37,592 nucleotides of DNA from positions 1-37,592 of the forward strand of contig CAMYZO010000027.1 of NCBI GenBank assembly GCA_947303855.1, in the 5' to 3' direction. Both the position numbers and the translations under genes were made by a program. The notes under the pieces were generated by a model, which searched no databases, was not told the origin of the DNA, and saw nothing but the letters and a program-made list of their open reading frames with translations. The stretch is from an uncultured Prevotellaceae bacterium. GTDB lineage: Bacteria; Bacteroidota; Bacteroidia; Bacteroidales; Bacteroidaceae. Below, piece after piece: positions 14,439 to 22,852 of this stretch (position 1 is the first letter of the stretch; the number at the start of each line of letters is the position of its first letter).

Positions 14439-15380
14439 ATGATGATTAGACTTGCTACCGTATCGCCTTGCTATAATGAAGAGGCCGTGCTTCGTCACTC
14501 CGTAGACCGGCTGACGGAACTTTTCAACCGTATGATTGCAGAGGGACTCATCTCCAAGGATTCCATGATGGTATTCGTCAATGACGGCAGTCGTGACCGC
14601 ACCTGGGAGATCATCCGTGAGCTGCATGGTGAGAACCAGTTCGTGAGAGGCATCAATATGTCGAGAAACGTGGGTCACCAGAATGCCATCATGGCCGGTA
14701 TGATGACTGCACGCGAATGGGCCGATGCCGTTATCACCATCGATGCCGACTTACAGGATGACATCGAGTGCATCCCCAAGATGGTTAGGAAGTTTGTGGA
14801 GGGCTCAGACATTGTCTATGGTGTGAAGGTGTCACGCGAGGGCGACTCTTTCATGAAGCGTACCACTGCCCAGGCATTCTATAAGCTTCAGAGTTCGATG
14901 GGCGTGGAGAGTGTCTACAACCATGCGGACTTCCGCTTGATGAGCCGTCGTGCGTTAGACATGCTCAGCACCTACAAGGAGCACAACCTCTACCTGCGCG
15001 GACTGATTCCGCTCATTGGTCTACCTTCAAGCACGGTCGACGATGTCATCAGCGAACGTTATGCCGGACAGTCGAAGTACACCCTCAGCAAGATGTTGCA
15101 TCTGGCCTTTGCCGGTATCACGGCATTTAGCGTTCGCCCGATGCATGCCATCTTCCACATCGGTGCACTCTTCTTAATCATATCTTTCTGTATAGGTATC
15201 TATGTGGCCTATTCTATCATTACCGGCCATGCCGTCTTGGGATGGGCATCACTGATCCTGTCTATCTGGCTGGTAGGAGGTTTCATCATTCTCTCCATCG
15301 GTATAGCAGGCATGTACATCGGTAATATCTACAACGAGGTCAAGCAACGTCCGCTGTATCACATTCAGGAAGTGTTATAG
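14439..15380 (+). CDS. GtrB/DPM1-like polyprenyl-phosphate glycosyltransferase (GT2)
   Basis: 313 residues. GT2 motifs: SPCYNEE at the N-terminus, VFVNDGSRDRTWE, and the metal-binding ITIDADLQDD near 105. The domain is followed by two C-terminal membrane helices (about 235-257 and 270-296), the layout of GtrB, which transfers a sugar from a nucleotide donor to bactoprenyl phosphate on the inner face of the membrane. This is the step that would feed the MATE-type flippase and the GT-C-like transferase encoded upstream. The sugar is unknown. Its stop overlaps by 6 bp the convergent remnant of a TolC-type gene. Confidence 0.9.
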   Translation: MMIRLATVSPCYNEEAVLRHSVDRLTELFNRMIAEGLISKDSMMVFVNDGSRDRTWEIIRELHGENQFVRGINMSRNVGHQNAIMAGMMTAREWADAVITIDADLQDDIECIPKMVRKFVEGSDIVYGVKVSREGDSFMKRTTAQAFYKLQSSMGVESVYNHADFRLMSRRALDMLSTYKEHNLYLRGLIPLIGLPSSTVDDVISERYAGQSKYTLSKMLHLAFAGITAFSVRPMHAIFHIGALFLIISFCIGIYVAYSIITGHAVLGWASLILSIWLVGGFIILSIGIAGMYIGNIYNEVKQRPLYHIQEVL

Positions 15381-15869
15381 ATTGAAGATTGAGCCGCCTA
15401 ATGCCCTATAGAGGTTGATGACAGATTCTACTAAGTCGTAGCGGTTGTCAAGTAGTGAGAGCCGTGCTTCGAGCAGCGACTGACGGGCGAGGAGAACTTG
15501 CAGGAAGTTCACCTCGCTCTCGTATTTCATGCGCGTCTCGGTGACCTGCAGGACATGCTGGAGTCTCTCCAGTTGCTGTTCATTGAGAGCAATGGTTCTG
15601 CGGGCATGATGCTGCCCTGCAAGAATATCGTTCACCTCCTTGCTGGCATCGACGAGGGTCTGGTGGAAGGCCACCTGCGCCTCTTCCTGTTCAGCCTTGG
15701 CTTTCTTCAGGTCTGCCTTCAGCCTTCCCTGGGCAAAGACGGGCATGGTGAGCGAGCCGAAGACACGGGTCAGCAGTCCTGTCAGCGTACCGTCGTTTTC
15801 GGCACCGTAGCCAAATCCTACCTGTCCGCCAATGGTGAGCGAGGGATAGAAGGCGGCACGCGCTGGCAT
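15375..15869 (-). pseudogene. TolC-type outer membrane efflux protein, 3' remnant
   Basis: 164 codons with the C-terminal part of an OEP/TolC protein: ARAAFYPSLTIGGQVGFGYG, a long coiled-coil stretch (KADLKKAKAEQEEAQ...EVNDILAGQHHARRT) and a proper end ALGGSIFNL. The first two thirds are missing. At about 15858-15868 it runs straight into the RND gene remnant in another frame, so it cannot be made as a normal exported protein (no signal peptide). Confidence 0.85.
15379..15392 (+). repeat. Two heptamer units at a convergent gene end
   Basis: AGATTGA twice, overlapping the stop codons of the glycosyltransferase (plus strand) and the TolC remnant (minus strand). Same unit as at 11850-11884. Confidence 0.6.
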
Positions 15870-17095
15870 ACTCTGTGAGCAGAATGGCTGTCTTCGACAG
15901 CAGTTCGATGATCATGATGATACCCACTTGCATATAGATATTGTTCTCGAGTTCGAAGAAGAGTGCGAAGATGCAGCAGCCCACCAGTCCGAAAGGCACA
16001 CTGAGCTGCACTGCCAGCGGGATGAGCAGGCTCTCGTAGAGCGAACAGAGCACCAGGTAGATGAAAACAAGAACGATAACGAAAACGAAAACCGTATTGT
16101 CGGAGGAGCTGACCTCTTCGCGGGTGGTGCCCGTAAACTCATAGCCATAGCCTTGCGGCAGGGTCTTCCGTGCCGTTTCCTCTATCGCTTTGATGGCATC
16201 GCCCGAGCTGTAGCCGGACTCTTGTTCCACCTCAACGCCGATGCTGGTAAAGAGGTTGAAACGGTTCAGCGACTGCACACCGTAACTCTTCTTGAGCGTT
16301 ACAAGTTCTGTGAGGGGAATGAAGACTTTGTCTTCGCCCGTGATAAAGATATTGTTCAGGTCGTCCTTGTCGGCACGCAGTTCGGGGTCGGCTTGCAGCA
16401 TGACGTGGTACAGGCGGCCGAAGGCATTGAACTGCGAGGCATAGTTACTGCCGATATAACCGTTGAGTGTGCTCAGCACGGCAGCGGGTTCAACGCCATA
16501 GCGCTTACACACCGAAGCATTGACAGAGACGGTGTATTGGGGGTAGTTGATATTGTAGGCACTATACACCGTCCCTATCTCCTCGCGCTCTTCCAAGGCT
16601 TTTGCAAACTTATCGGCAACTTGCTTTACCTTGTCGATAGACTCACCCTCGAAATTCTGGACGTTGAGTTCAATGCCGCTGGTAAAACCATAGCCGGTGA
16701 CGGTAGGCAGGGCGTAGGTGAACATGGTGCCCGTCTTAATGCTATCGACGCGCGCCTCAATCTGCTCTATGACAGCCTCAATCTCATGGTCGTCACCCGG
16801 TCGCTCGTCCCAGTGCTTCAGCTTGATAATCAGCAAACCCGTGTTGCTGCCGTCGCCGCCCAGAATGCTCCAGCCCGCAATAGAAGCTACGGATTCTATC
16901 TCGTCGATACCCTCTATGGCCTGGCTTACCTTGAGTACCGTCTTCTTGGTCTGCTCCAGGGTAGAACCGGCAGGCGTGGTAATCTCCACAAACACATTGC
17001 CGGTATCCTCGTCAGGTATCAGGCTCGTAGGAATCATCCGCAGCATCGTCACCCCAAGGATGATGGCACCAGCGGTGAGACCTGCGGCCCCTCCA
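15866..17095 (-). pseudogene. RND (HAE1/AcrB-type) efflux transporter, internal remnant
   Basis: The frame holds the middle-to-C-terminal region of an RND pump: a membrane helix GLTAGAIILGVTMLRMIP, then TSLIPDEDTGNVFVEI, the second porter domain, and the helices FVFVIVLVFIYLVLCSLYESLLIPLAV and YMQVGIIMIIELLSKTAILLTEYA. The N-terminal half (about 550 residues) is missing at the upstream junction, and the last helices are missing at the downstream junction. The longest open frame begins at an internal ATG at 17052 and runs on out of frame into the TolC remnant to 15691. Full-length relatives exceed 1000 residues, so this is not a working pump. Confidence 0.85.
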
Positions 17096-17891
17096 CATTG
17101 CCGCTGATGGCATCAATACGGCCTTTGTGCTCCATCTCCTTGCCCCAGTAGGTGGTCAGGGTAACATCAGGCAGTTTTTCCGGCAGCTCATCGATGCTGC
17201 ATTGGTAGTATTGCGTCAAGTCGTAGAGCGTCTTCTCCGAGAGACCCATATAAGCATGTATGTGACGCGGATCGGAAACCGTAGCCAGCTCCTTTTCCAT
17301 AGCGGGGTCTACCAACTCTCCTATACGGTATTCTATCATGCTGAGCACACCGTCGGAGGGACTCTTGATGACGGTGTACGACAGTTCGTTCTGGGCTGTT
17401 TCCAGGTCTGCCTTTGCCTCGGCCAGCGCGGCTTCTGCCTCGGCAGCCTCGTTGCGGGCTTTGTTCAGGTCGAAATCACCAACGACATGCTGCCTGAACA
17501 GCTGCTCCTTGCCTTCGAGCGTCTGGCGGGCAGTGGCCAGTTGGGCTTTGGCACTGTTTACTTTGGCTTCGGCAATCCTCACAGCTGCCTGGTAAGGCAC
17601 CTGATCGAGAATCACCAGCGGTTGTCCTTTCTTGACGTGCGCACCTTCCTTGACGCAGATCTGGGTAATCCTTCCTGACACCTGCGGACGAATGTCGGCA
17701 GGCTGGTCAGATTCTATCGTTGCCGTGAACTCGCGGACGATGGTGAAGTCCTGGGTACTGATTGTCAGCGTGCGATATTCGCCTACAGGCTCTTCATCCT
17801 CCTCCTCATCGTCCCAACAGCTATAAACCAAACCTCCTGCCAACAGTACAGTTGCCAGCAGGATGATGGAGTACCACACTTTTTTGTTCAT
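17090..17891 (-). pseudogene. RND membrane-fusion protein (AcrA/HlyD type), 5' remnant
   Basis: A normal start MNKKVWYSIILLATVLLAGGLVYSC, biotinyl-lipoyl half-motifs (ADIRPQVSGRITQICVKEGAHVKKGQ and SYTVIKSPSDGVLSM), the coiled-coil hairpin between them, and the start of the barrel domain up to HKGRIDAISGNVE. Family members go on for about 120 more residues. Here the frame passes at about 17090-17096 into RND sequence in the wrong frame and stops at 17049. Hence a truncated adaptor. It would have headed the operon MFP-RND-TolC. Confidence 0.85.
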
Positions 17892-17942
17892 GCTTATCTG
17901 TTCTATGTCCGAGTGAACGACAAATCCGGCCGAACGGAATAT

Positions 17943-18244
17943 TTAATCGTCGAGTCTCTTTAATTCTTTTTCGACTTTCTTTGTGTATGCTTGGCCTCTT
18001 GATACGAGATATCTGAAATACACCACGTCATCTACAATCTCAATGTGAAACGTAAAAAAGCCCGGTAGTCACCGATGCGGATTCGATATACCGAATGGTA
18101 ACCTACAAGGCGTATGCAATCAGTTATATCCTCAATGCCGTCAGCAGCTTTTACCTCCTTGATGACATCAAGAACACTGTCAAGCTGCTTGCCAGACAGT
18201 TTATCAACGACCTTTGAAAAGCTCTTAGAGATTTTTACCTTCAT
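17943..18244 (-). pseudogene. RelE-like toxin, frameshifted
   Basis: The frame from the ATG at 18244 reads MKVKISKSFSKVVDKLSG and continues through YRIRIGDYRAFLRF, then stops at 18032 (70 codons). Adding one T to a run of six T (about 18054-18059) restores YRAFFTFHIEIVDDVVYFRYLVSRGQAY and a natural end KRLDD with stop at 17943-17945, giving about 100 residues, the usual length of RelE/ParE-superfamily toxins. The restored part holds the C-terminal strands expected of the fold. So the toxin is broken by a one-base loss in a homopolymer, or the base is a sequencing error. ATG overlaps the antitoxin stop (ATGA), the normal order of such pairs. Confidence 0.8.
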
Positions 18245-18507
18245 AGACCGTATTTCTTCTCAAAAGCTGCCTGTTCATCGTCACTCAACATCTCCATTCC
18301 CTCTGGATCTGTCTGCTGCAGATATCTATAGACGGCAGCGTCATCGTAGGACTCAACCAATTCGTCAAGACTAATCTCAATAAATCGCTTCAGGTTGGTT
18401 CCACGGCTGGCAGCAATAACAGACAAACCTCGAAATGTTTCTGGCTTGATGTCTATGACCTTACGACGCATATCTGGCTTGGCGGTCTTTCTTACTGTTG
18501 TTTCCAT
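18241..18507 (-). CDS. Antitoxin of a RelE-type toxin-antitoxin pair
   Basis: 88 residues, intact, starting at an ATG behind a consensus promoter and ending in a 4-bp ATGA overlap with the toxin. The first half (RRKVIDIKPETFRGLSVIAASRGTNLKRFIEISLDELV) has the strand-helix-helix look of a ribbon-helix-helix DNA-binding dimer. The acidic second half (DEQAAFEKKYGL at the end) would bind the toxin. Typical antitoxins of this kind repress their own promoter. An inverted repeat at 18512-18526, between the -7 box and the ATG, is a candidate operator. Confidence 0.8.
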   Translation of the reverse strand: METTVRKTAKPDMRRKVIDIKPETFRGLSVIAASRGTNLKRFIEISLDELVESYDDAAVYRYLQQTDPEGMEMLSDDEQAAFEKKYGL

Positions 18508-18511
18508 AATT

Positions 18512-18526
18512 CTCCAATTTTTGGAG
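18512..18526. promoter_or_regulatory. Candidate operator of the toxin-antitoxin promoter
   Basis: CTCCAA-TTT-TTGGAG, a perfect 6-bp inverted repeat right at the transcription start region and next to the -7 box, a usual site for antitoxin autorepression. An AT-rich quasi-palindrome also lies at about 18534-18554. Confidence 0.5.
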
Positions 18527-18558
18527 CAAAGATATACAATATATATGATATATACAAA
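18527..18558 (-). promoter_or_regulatory. Promoter of the toxin-antitoxin pair
   Basis: TTTG (18555-18558), 20-nt spacer, TATCTTTG (18527-18534) on the minus strand: a full consensus. Confidence 0.85.
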
Positions 18559-18594
18559 TTTTGCGGCAGTTTTTTATAAACGAACTACTGCCCT

Positions 18595-18960
18595 TCATGG
18601 TTTACGTCGTGAGGAGTGAACGTCTTCTACAGTTTCCCAATGTCCGCCTTTGTCGGGACCAACCCGCTTGATGATTCCTGATGCCTGCAACTGTCGCATT
18701 TGTTTAGCAATACCACTTTTTGCCATTTTAAGGGTCTCGGCTATAGCTGTGATAGATATTTGTGGATTTTGCTTTATCAGCAAAAGGATTTGTTTTTGCG
18801 TGGCTTTCAGTCCACTTTCAGTGTTATTATCAGTTTTCATACCACTTTTCATGCCACTTTCAGCGTTGTTTTCAGTTTTCATACCACTTTTCATACCACT
18901 TTCAGCGTTGCTTTCAGTTTTCAGTCCACTTTCTTCCACTGCAATGTCTTTCGATACCAC
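18595..18960 (-). CDS. Small winged-helix regulator with 14-residue repeats (possible C-terminal remnant)
   Basis: 121 residues from a GTG at 18960; an in-frame stop lies upstream. The first half is a low-complexity repeat, SGMKSGMKTENNAE then SGMKSGMKTDNNTE, with partial copies on both sides. The second half (about 60-115) is a winged helix: ILLLIKQNPQISITAIAETLKMAKSGIAKQMRQLQASGIIKRVG. This pairing of Lys/Glu/Asn repeats with a helix-turn-helix is what one sees at the C-terminus of the Schlafen AlbA_2-type ATP-binding regulators common in Bacteroidetes. The gene may therefore be the 3' remnant of one whose AlbA domain is lost, or an independent short regulator. I cannot decide between these. 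Confidence 0.6.
   Translation of the reverse strand: MVSKDIAVEESGLKTESNAESGMKSGMKTENNAESGMKSGMKTDNNTESGLKATQKQILLLIKQNPQISITAIAETLKMAKSGIAKQMRQLQASGIIKRVGPDKGGHWETVEDVHSSRRKP
18820..18945. repeat. 42-bp tandem repeat within the regulator gene
   Basis: Two full and partial flanking copies of a 42-bp unit (period 14 codons), itself built of shorter CCACTTTTCAT/CAGTTTTCAT-like pieces. The unit length is a multiple of three, so copy changes keep the frame. Confidence 0.8.
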
Positions 18961-19076
18961 TTTGTCCTGAATTAGCGGTGTTTTTTGAGAACTTTGTATT
19001 ATTCAATGACCTTTGAAAAGTTCATAGAGTTCTATATCTTTATAGACGTGTATGCCAACGGATGCTTCCTGACTAT

Positions 19077-19718
19077 TTACTCCACAACCACCCTGAAGGC
19101 TCTTGTAGCGTTCTTCTCGGCATTATAGATCTCAATGTAAGTCGTACCTCTGGCTATCCCTTTCAGTTTCCCGTCAACAATGCTGGTAATCACTCCGTCA
19201 GCAAAGACAAATTCCTCGCCATCAGCACATGCCATTGGCGCTTCTCCTACTTTGAGTTGGATAACCTCTGGCTGCAACCTATAATAGACGAACCGCCCCA
19301 TCTTTGTCATCACATCGAGGGCATTGTCTGTCAGTCCCATCACAAACCAGTTGTAGCGACGGTTATAGCCAAAACCATTCGATTGCAAGGTGATCATACC
19401 GCCCATCTGCATGTACCATCCGTATGTCATCGTGTCGAATCCATACGTGAAGTAGTTGTCATAGCCCGTATAAGTCCTGTCATTGTTGAACGTAAGTAGT
19501 TCATAGTAGCCTGCTTCAGCATCTCCCCATAGCCAGCTGCCCATGAGATACCTTTCGTTATCAGGCAGGTTACTCCTATCAACAAACGTTATGCTATCAA
19601 TCTGTTCTATAGCCACGTCACTATGCCCTCCACCTTTATGATGTATGCGCAAGTGAGTTTGGCCATATACAATAATGGTAGCAAAAAGCACTATAAGTAA
19701 ACAGAATAATCTTTTCAT
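19077..19718 (-). CDS. Secreted protein with C-terminal Ig-like (Big_2-type) domain
   Basis: 213 residues with a signal peptide (MKRLFCLLIVLFATIIVYGQ). The N-terminal piece IRHHKGG..VAIEQIDSITFVD resembles a short motif found at the start of many Bacteroidetes secreted proteins. The middle (YLMGSWLWGDAEAGYYELLTF...) is like the one-sided barrel at the start of the neighbouring 597-residue lipoprotein (WIIGTWYEEEE). The end (VIQLKVGEAPM...GVITSIVDGKLKGIARGTTYIEIYN) fits a bacterial Ig-like domain. It lies after a terminator-like hairpin and 80 bp from the signalling operon, so it may be a weakly expressed last gene of it. Function unknown. Confidence 0.75.
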   Translation of the reverse strand: MKRLFCLLIVLFATIIVYGQTHLRIHHKGGGHSDVAIEQIDSITFVDRSNLPDNERYLMGSWLWGDAEAGYYELLTFNNDRTYTGYDNYFTYGFDTMTYGWYMQMGGMITLQSNGFGYNRRYNWFVMGLTDNALDVMTKMGRFVYYRLQPEVIQLKVGEAPMACADGEEFVFADGVITSIVDGKLKGIARGTTYIEIYNAEKNATRAFRVVVE

Positions 19719-19745
19719 CTATATAGTTCCTGACTATTTGAAAAT

Positions 19746-19779
19746 GCAGAAGCCGACAGAATAATCAGTCGGCTTCTGC
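19746..19779 (-). terminator. Hairpin at the end of the signalling operon
   Basis: A perfect 12-bp stem, GCAGAAGCCGAC (19746-19757) with its complement at 19768-19779, and a 10-nt loop, located 20 nt after the lipoprotein stop. On the minus strand it is followed by ATTTTC, so it is a partial terminator that may allow read-through into the last gene. Confidence 0.75.
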
Positions 19780-19798
19780 TAAATTATTTTTACTTGTT

Positions 19799-21592
19799 TT
19801 ACAGAGATGGCTTTTCTATGACTGGTACTTCAATTTTGTTAACCCGTTTCCTTGCAGAAGAACTGGAACTTTCAAAGGCCTTTATGTCATAATATGTAAT
19901 TGTTCCCTTCTCCGAGTTAAAGACAATCTGAAGGCTGGAAACATCACGTGTAGGTCCATCGCAATATGCAAATTGTGTATTGGTTTCATTGGCTTTATAG
20001 AATGTATACTCAGACGATAGGTATTCATGTATTTCTTGTGTATTGAAACCTGCATTCAAATTAAGCAGAAAAGCTGTTGTCTTTCCTGTATTGTCATCTA
20101 CACTAAAATAGACATACTCAACATAATCGTTCACAATATAATACATCGGCAGTATTCCAAAATACAAATCACCATATGTGGCAACAAGTTCGTTAAGCGT
20201 CATGCCAAATGCAGAAGTGTAGTCTGGCCACTTGGGTAATCCTTCAAGAGTTAGGTCTGTGTAGATTACTGCGTTGTTTGCAACATCAAGTTTCACACGA
20301 ATTGTCCTGTCTTCATTATACCATACAAGAAGTCCAGATTTTGTTTCGTTCTCATCATAGATGTAGTTCTCACCAATAGCGGTTGCTACGAATTGTTTGT
20401 CAGTATCATCGAACATATAAGCCCAATACTCAAACATCTGTCCTGCTTTATTGAATACAAAGCCATAAATGCTCATATACTCTCCATAAGGATCCGTGTA
20501 ATAGTCTGAACCATAAGGAGAATAAGACTTGCTGTCGAATGAGAAAGTCATCTTCAAATCTTCAGCCGTTTTTTTGACACTGGCCTGGTCGGTGCCAAAA
20601 ATTCCTGTAAAGTTAGGCCATAGGTTGAAGTAAGCGTTAATGTCATTGATAATTATAGTCCTACCATCTTGATTATACTCAATCATTGCAATAGAGTTAT
20701 CAAGCGTACTATTATTTAAGAATTGAACAGATTTCCCTATTTCCCTAAATTTGTAGTATCTTGATTCCATATAGGTGAGCACGGTTTCAGAGGGAACACC
20801 TTCTTTGAGAATTAAGTTAAATGTTTCCACGGTGCGTGTCCTAGGATTCAACCAGAGGCTTACTTGTTGAACAACATCATGGAGTTCCATTGCATAGAAA
20901 TATCCTTGTTCGCCATCGTTTTGATGAGGATTCCCAAGTACGGTTTTTACCTGAGTATAGTTCTGACCAATCAGAGAGATGTAGTCATACCATAAATCGA
21001 GACACTCATCACCAACAACGACTTTCACCCATACATTACCATTATTTGTGGCAATCTTGATGTAAGTTGTGCCTTTCTCGCCATTTGCAGTTATCAAACC
21101 GCTTTCAGATACACTGGCTATACGCTCATTTTTGCTGGTATAGGATTGCACGGTGTAGTCGGGTCGATCTTGTGCAAACGCTATCTGCTGAGTTTTGCCA
21201 ACGCTCATGTTGTATGTTTCTACGACTTTTTCTTGTCGATGAGCAGCTACGGTTTCCGACTTGATTGTGAAGCTGAACTCATCATGGTTTGTAATCGTCC
21301 AGTCAGAGAACTGAGTCTGCCCCATGAAACTATAAGTGTTAGTAAGTCGCCCTGTCTCATAGTTTATTTCATAACGACCTTCAGTTTCGCCTGATCTGCG
21401 AACATTACAATACTTGTCATAGAAAGTTCCAGATTGGGAATAACGCATTTCCTCGTTTTCCTCTTCTTCGTACCATGTTCCTATAATCCAGTCCTCCGGG
21501 GGTGGAGGCGGAACGGTTTCATGGTCACAATCGTCATTACAAGATGCCAGTGCTAACACAGTAAGCATCAACATAAAAAGATTCTTTTTCAT
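19799..21592 (-). CDS. Lipoprotein with Ig-like domain and repeated beta domains, function unknown
   Basis: 597 residues. Lipoprotein signal MKKNLFMLMLTVLALASC, followed by NDDCDH; acidic residues right after the Cys suggest surface export by the Bacteroidetes lipoprotein export signal. A run of five Pro leads to an N-terminal lipocalin-like piece (WIIGTWYEEEENEEMRYS), then a Big_2-like domain (about 130-195: ERIASVSESGLITANGEKGTTYIKI). After this come three related segments of about 130 residues containing patterns such as SLIGQNYTQVKTVLGNP, NFTGIFGTDQASVKKTAED and DYTSAFGMTLNELVATYGD. No enzyme motif is seen. It is 30 bp behind the PP2C gene, so probably part of the operon and perhaps its surface-exposed component. 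Confidence 0.78.
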   Translation of the reverse strand: MKKNLFMLMLTVLALASCNDDCDHETVPPPPPEDWIIGTWYEEEENEEMRYSQSGTFYDKYCNVRRSGETEGRYEINYETGRLTNTYSFMGQTQFSDWTITNHDEFSFTIKSETVAAHRQEKVVETYNMSVGKTQQIAFAQDRPDYTVQSYTSKNERIASVSESGLITANGEKGTTYIKIATNNGNVWVKVVVGDECLDLWYDYISLIGQNYTQVKTVLGNPHQNDGEQGYFYAMELHDVVQQVSLWLNPRTRTVETFNLILKEGVPSETVLTYMESRYYKFREIGKSVQFLNNSTLDNSIAMIEYNQDGRTIIINDINAYFNLWPNFTGIFGTDQASVKKTAEDLKMTFSFDSKSYSPYGSDYYTDPYGEYMSIYGFVFNKAGQMFEYWAYMFDDTDKQFVATAIGENYIYDENETKSGLLVWYNEDRTIRVKLDVANNAVIYTDLTLEGLPKWPDYTSAFGMTLNELVATYGDLYFGILPMYYIVNDYVEYVYFSVDDNTGKTTAFLLNLNAGFNTQEIHEYLSSEYTFYKANETNTQFAYCDGPTRDVSSLQIVFNSEKGTITYYDIKAFESSSSSARKRVNKIEVPVIEKPSL

Positions 21593-21622
21593 TGTTTTGA
21601 ATTTAGTGATTATGTTTATATA

Positions 21623-22846
21623 TTAATTCTGTTTAGTTGCTGTAGCTGACTCATAGCTATCGCCCTTAATGTGTGTGGGTTCCCAGTTTTCAGCAGGATT
21701 GCCTGAAGCATTGTTATCTTTTGCTTTTGTTCCACCTGTTTTGTTCGCATCTTTTATTTTGTTAAGCTGCCTTCGTAAATTATTTACTATTGTCCCTGAT
21801 TGAGGGCTATTGCCTTGTTGTTGCACAGTATCCTTAGCGCTATCTTCCTGAATACTGTCTTTGTGGGCAATAGTGTCTACAACGACAGGGAAATCATTCT
21901 GTTTGGAGAATATCAACTTGTAGCCTGCAAAGCAGAGTGATAAAAGGATAAATGCAGCGACGGTGAAAAGCAAAATGTTTGTAAACAAGCCTTCTCCTTC
22001 ATCCCTTTTTATAACTATGCCCTTTGAATCTGTTTGAACAACCTGAAGAAGTGCTATTGTAATATTGTCGCTGCCGTCAGCATTGAGAGCAGCTTCGGTT
22101 AGGACTTCTTTGCAAGTAGGCAAATCGTTCTGGTTTTGAGAAATAATACCGCAAATCTGGTCATCGCTACAAAATCCACACAAGCCATCAGAACACAATA
22201 GTATGATTTCTCCCGGCAGAACCGGAAACGTTGCTGTGTCAGGCTTGGCTTTTTGTGATGCATCGCCAAGACTGCGTGTAATAATGTTACTGTCAGGATG
22301 TTCCATTGCCTGTTGTTCGGTCAATTTACCATCATCAACAAGCGTTTGCACATAAGAATGATCTTTTGACAAACGTTTCAGGCCTTCCTTTGGTAAATAG
22401 CAGTAGGCACGGCTATCACCCATCCATGCGATATGGGCATTGCTACCAATAAGCCAAACCATAACAATGGTGCTGCCCATTCCATCAGCTTCACTATGGG
22501 TTGAACTGTAATTTTTCACCCGTCTGTCAGCCTCGACTATTACTTTCTTCATGAAGTCGCGAGCACTATCAGGCTTTGAAACTACGCTTTCCGATAGATT
22601 AACAGGGGCGAACATTTCTTGCACCGTACTGATGGCAATGGCTGAAGCCACCTCACCAGCATTTTGTCCACCCATGCCATCGGCAACAACTAATAGGCAT
22701 CCTCTTTGGCCAAGTGGGATTACCGTCTGTTGGTCAGACGGAATAACCCACTCGCCCTTCGTGAGGTCTGGACAAACAGTGAAATTGTCCTCATTGTTGT
22801 CGCGAAGCCCTATATCAGTACCTGCAAACAATTTGAATGTTGTCAT
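21623..22846 (-). CDS. PP2C-family Ser/Thr phosphatase with membrane anchor
   Basis: 407 residues. The N-terminal phosphatase domain (1 to about 270) carries all PPM metal motifs: DIGLRDNNEDNF, VVADGMGGQNAGE (D56), AWMGDSRAY, ILLCSDGLCGF and GSDNITIALL. A transmembrane helix follows (about 288-310, TNILLFTVAAFILLSLCFAGYKLIF), then about 95 hydrophilic residues rich in Asp, Lys, Asn and Gln, presumably periplasmic. It should remove phosphate from the Thr or Ser residues modified by the two kinases of this operon. The upstream gene ends 6 bp before its start. Typical bacterial partners are PppA of type VI secretion and PstP/PrpC. Confidence 0.93.
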   Translation of the reverse strand: MTTFKLFAGTDIGLRDNNEDNFTVCPDLTKGEWVIPSDQQTVIPLGQRGCLLVVADGMGGQNAGEVASAIAISTVQEMFAPVNLSESVVSKPDSARDFMKKVIVEADRRVKNYSSTHSEADGMGSTIVMVWLIGSNAHIAWMGDSRAYCYLPKEGLKRLSKDHSYVQTLVDDGKLTEQQAMEHPDSNIITRSLGDASQKAKPDTATFPVLPGEIILLCSDGLCGFCSDDQICGIISQNQNDLPTCKEVLTEAALNADGSDNITIALLQVVQTDSKGIVIKRDEGEGLFTNILLFTVAAFILLSLCFAGYKLIFSKQNDFPVVVDTIAHKDSIQEDSAKDTVQQQGNSPQSGTIVNNLRRQLNKIKDANKTGGTKAKDNNASGNPAENWEPTHIKGDSYESATATKQN

Positions 22847-22852
22847 AGACTA

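Noticed and set aside
15928..17151. 407-codon open frame on the plus strand
   Set aside because: Antisense shadow of the RND remnant.
21496..21512. Another REP-like palindrome
   Set aside because: The GC-rich stretch there encodes the poly-proline run of the lipoprotein and lacks the symmetric arms and the tail of the true copies.
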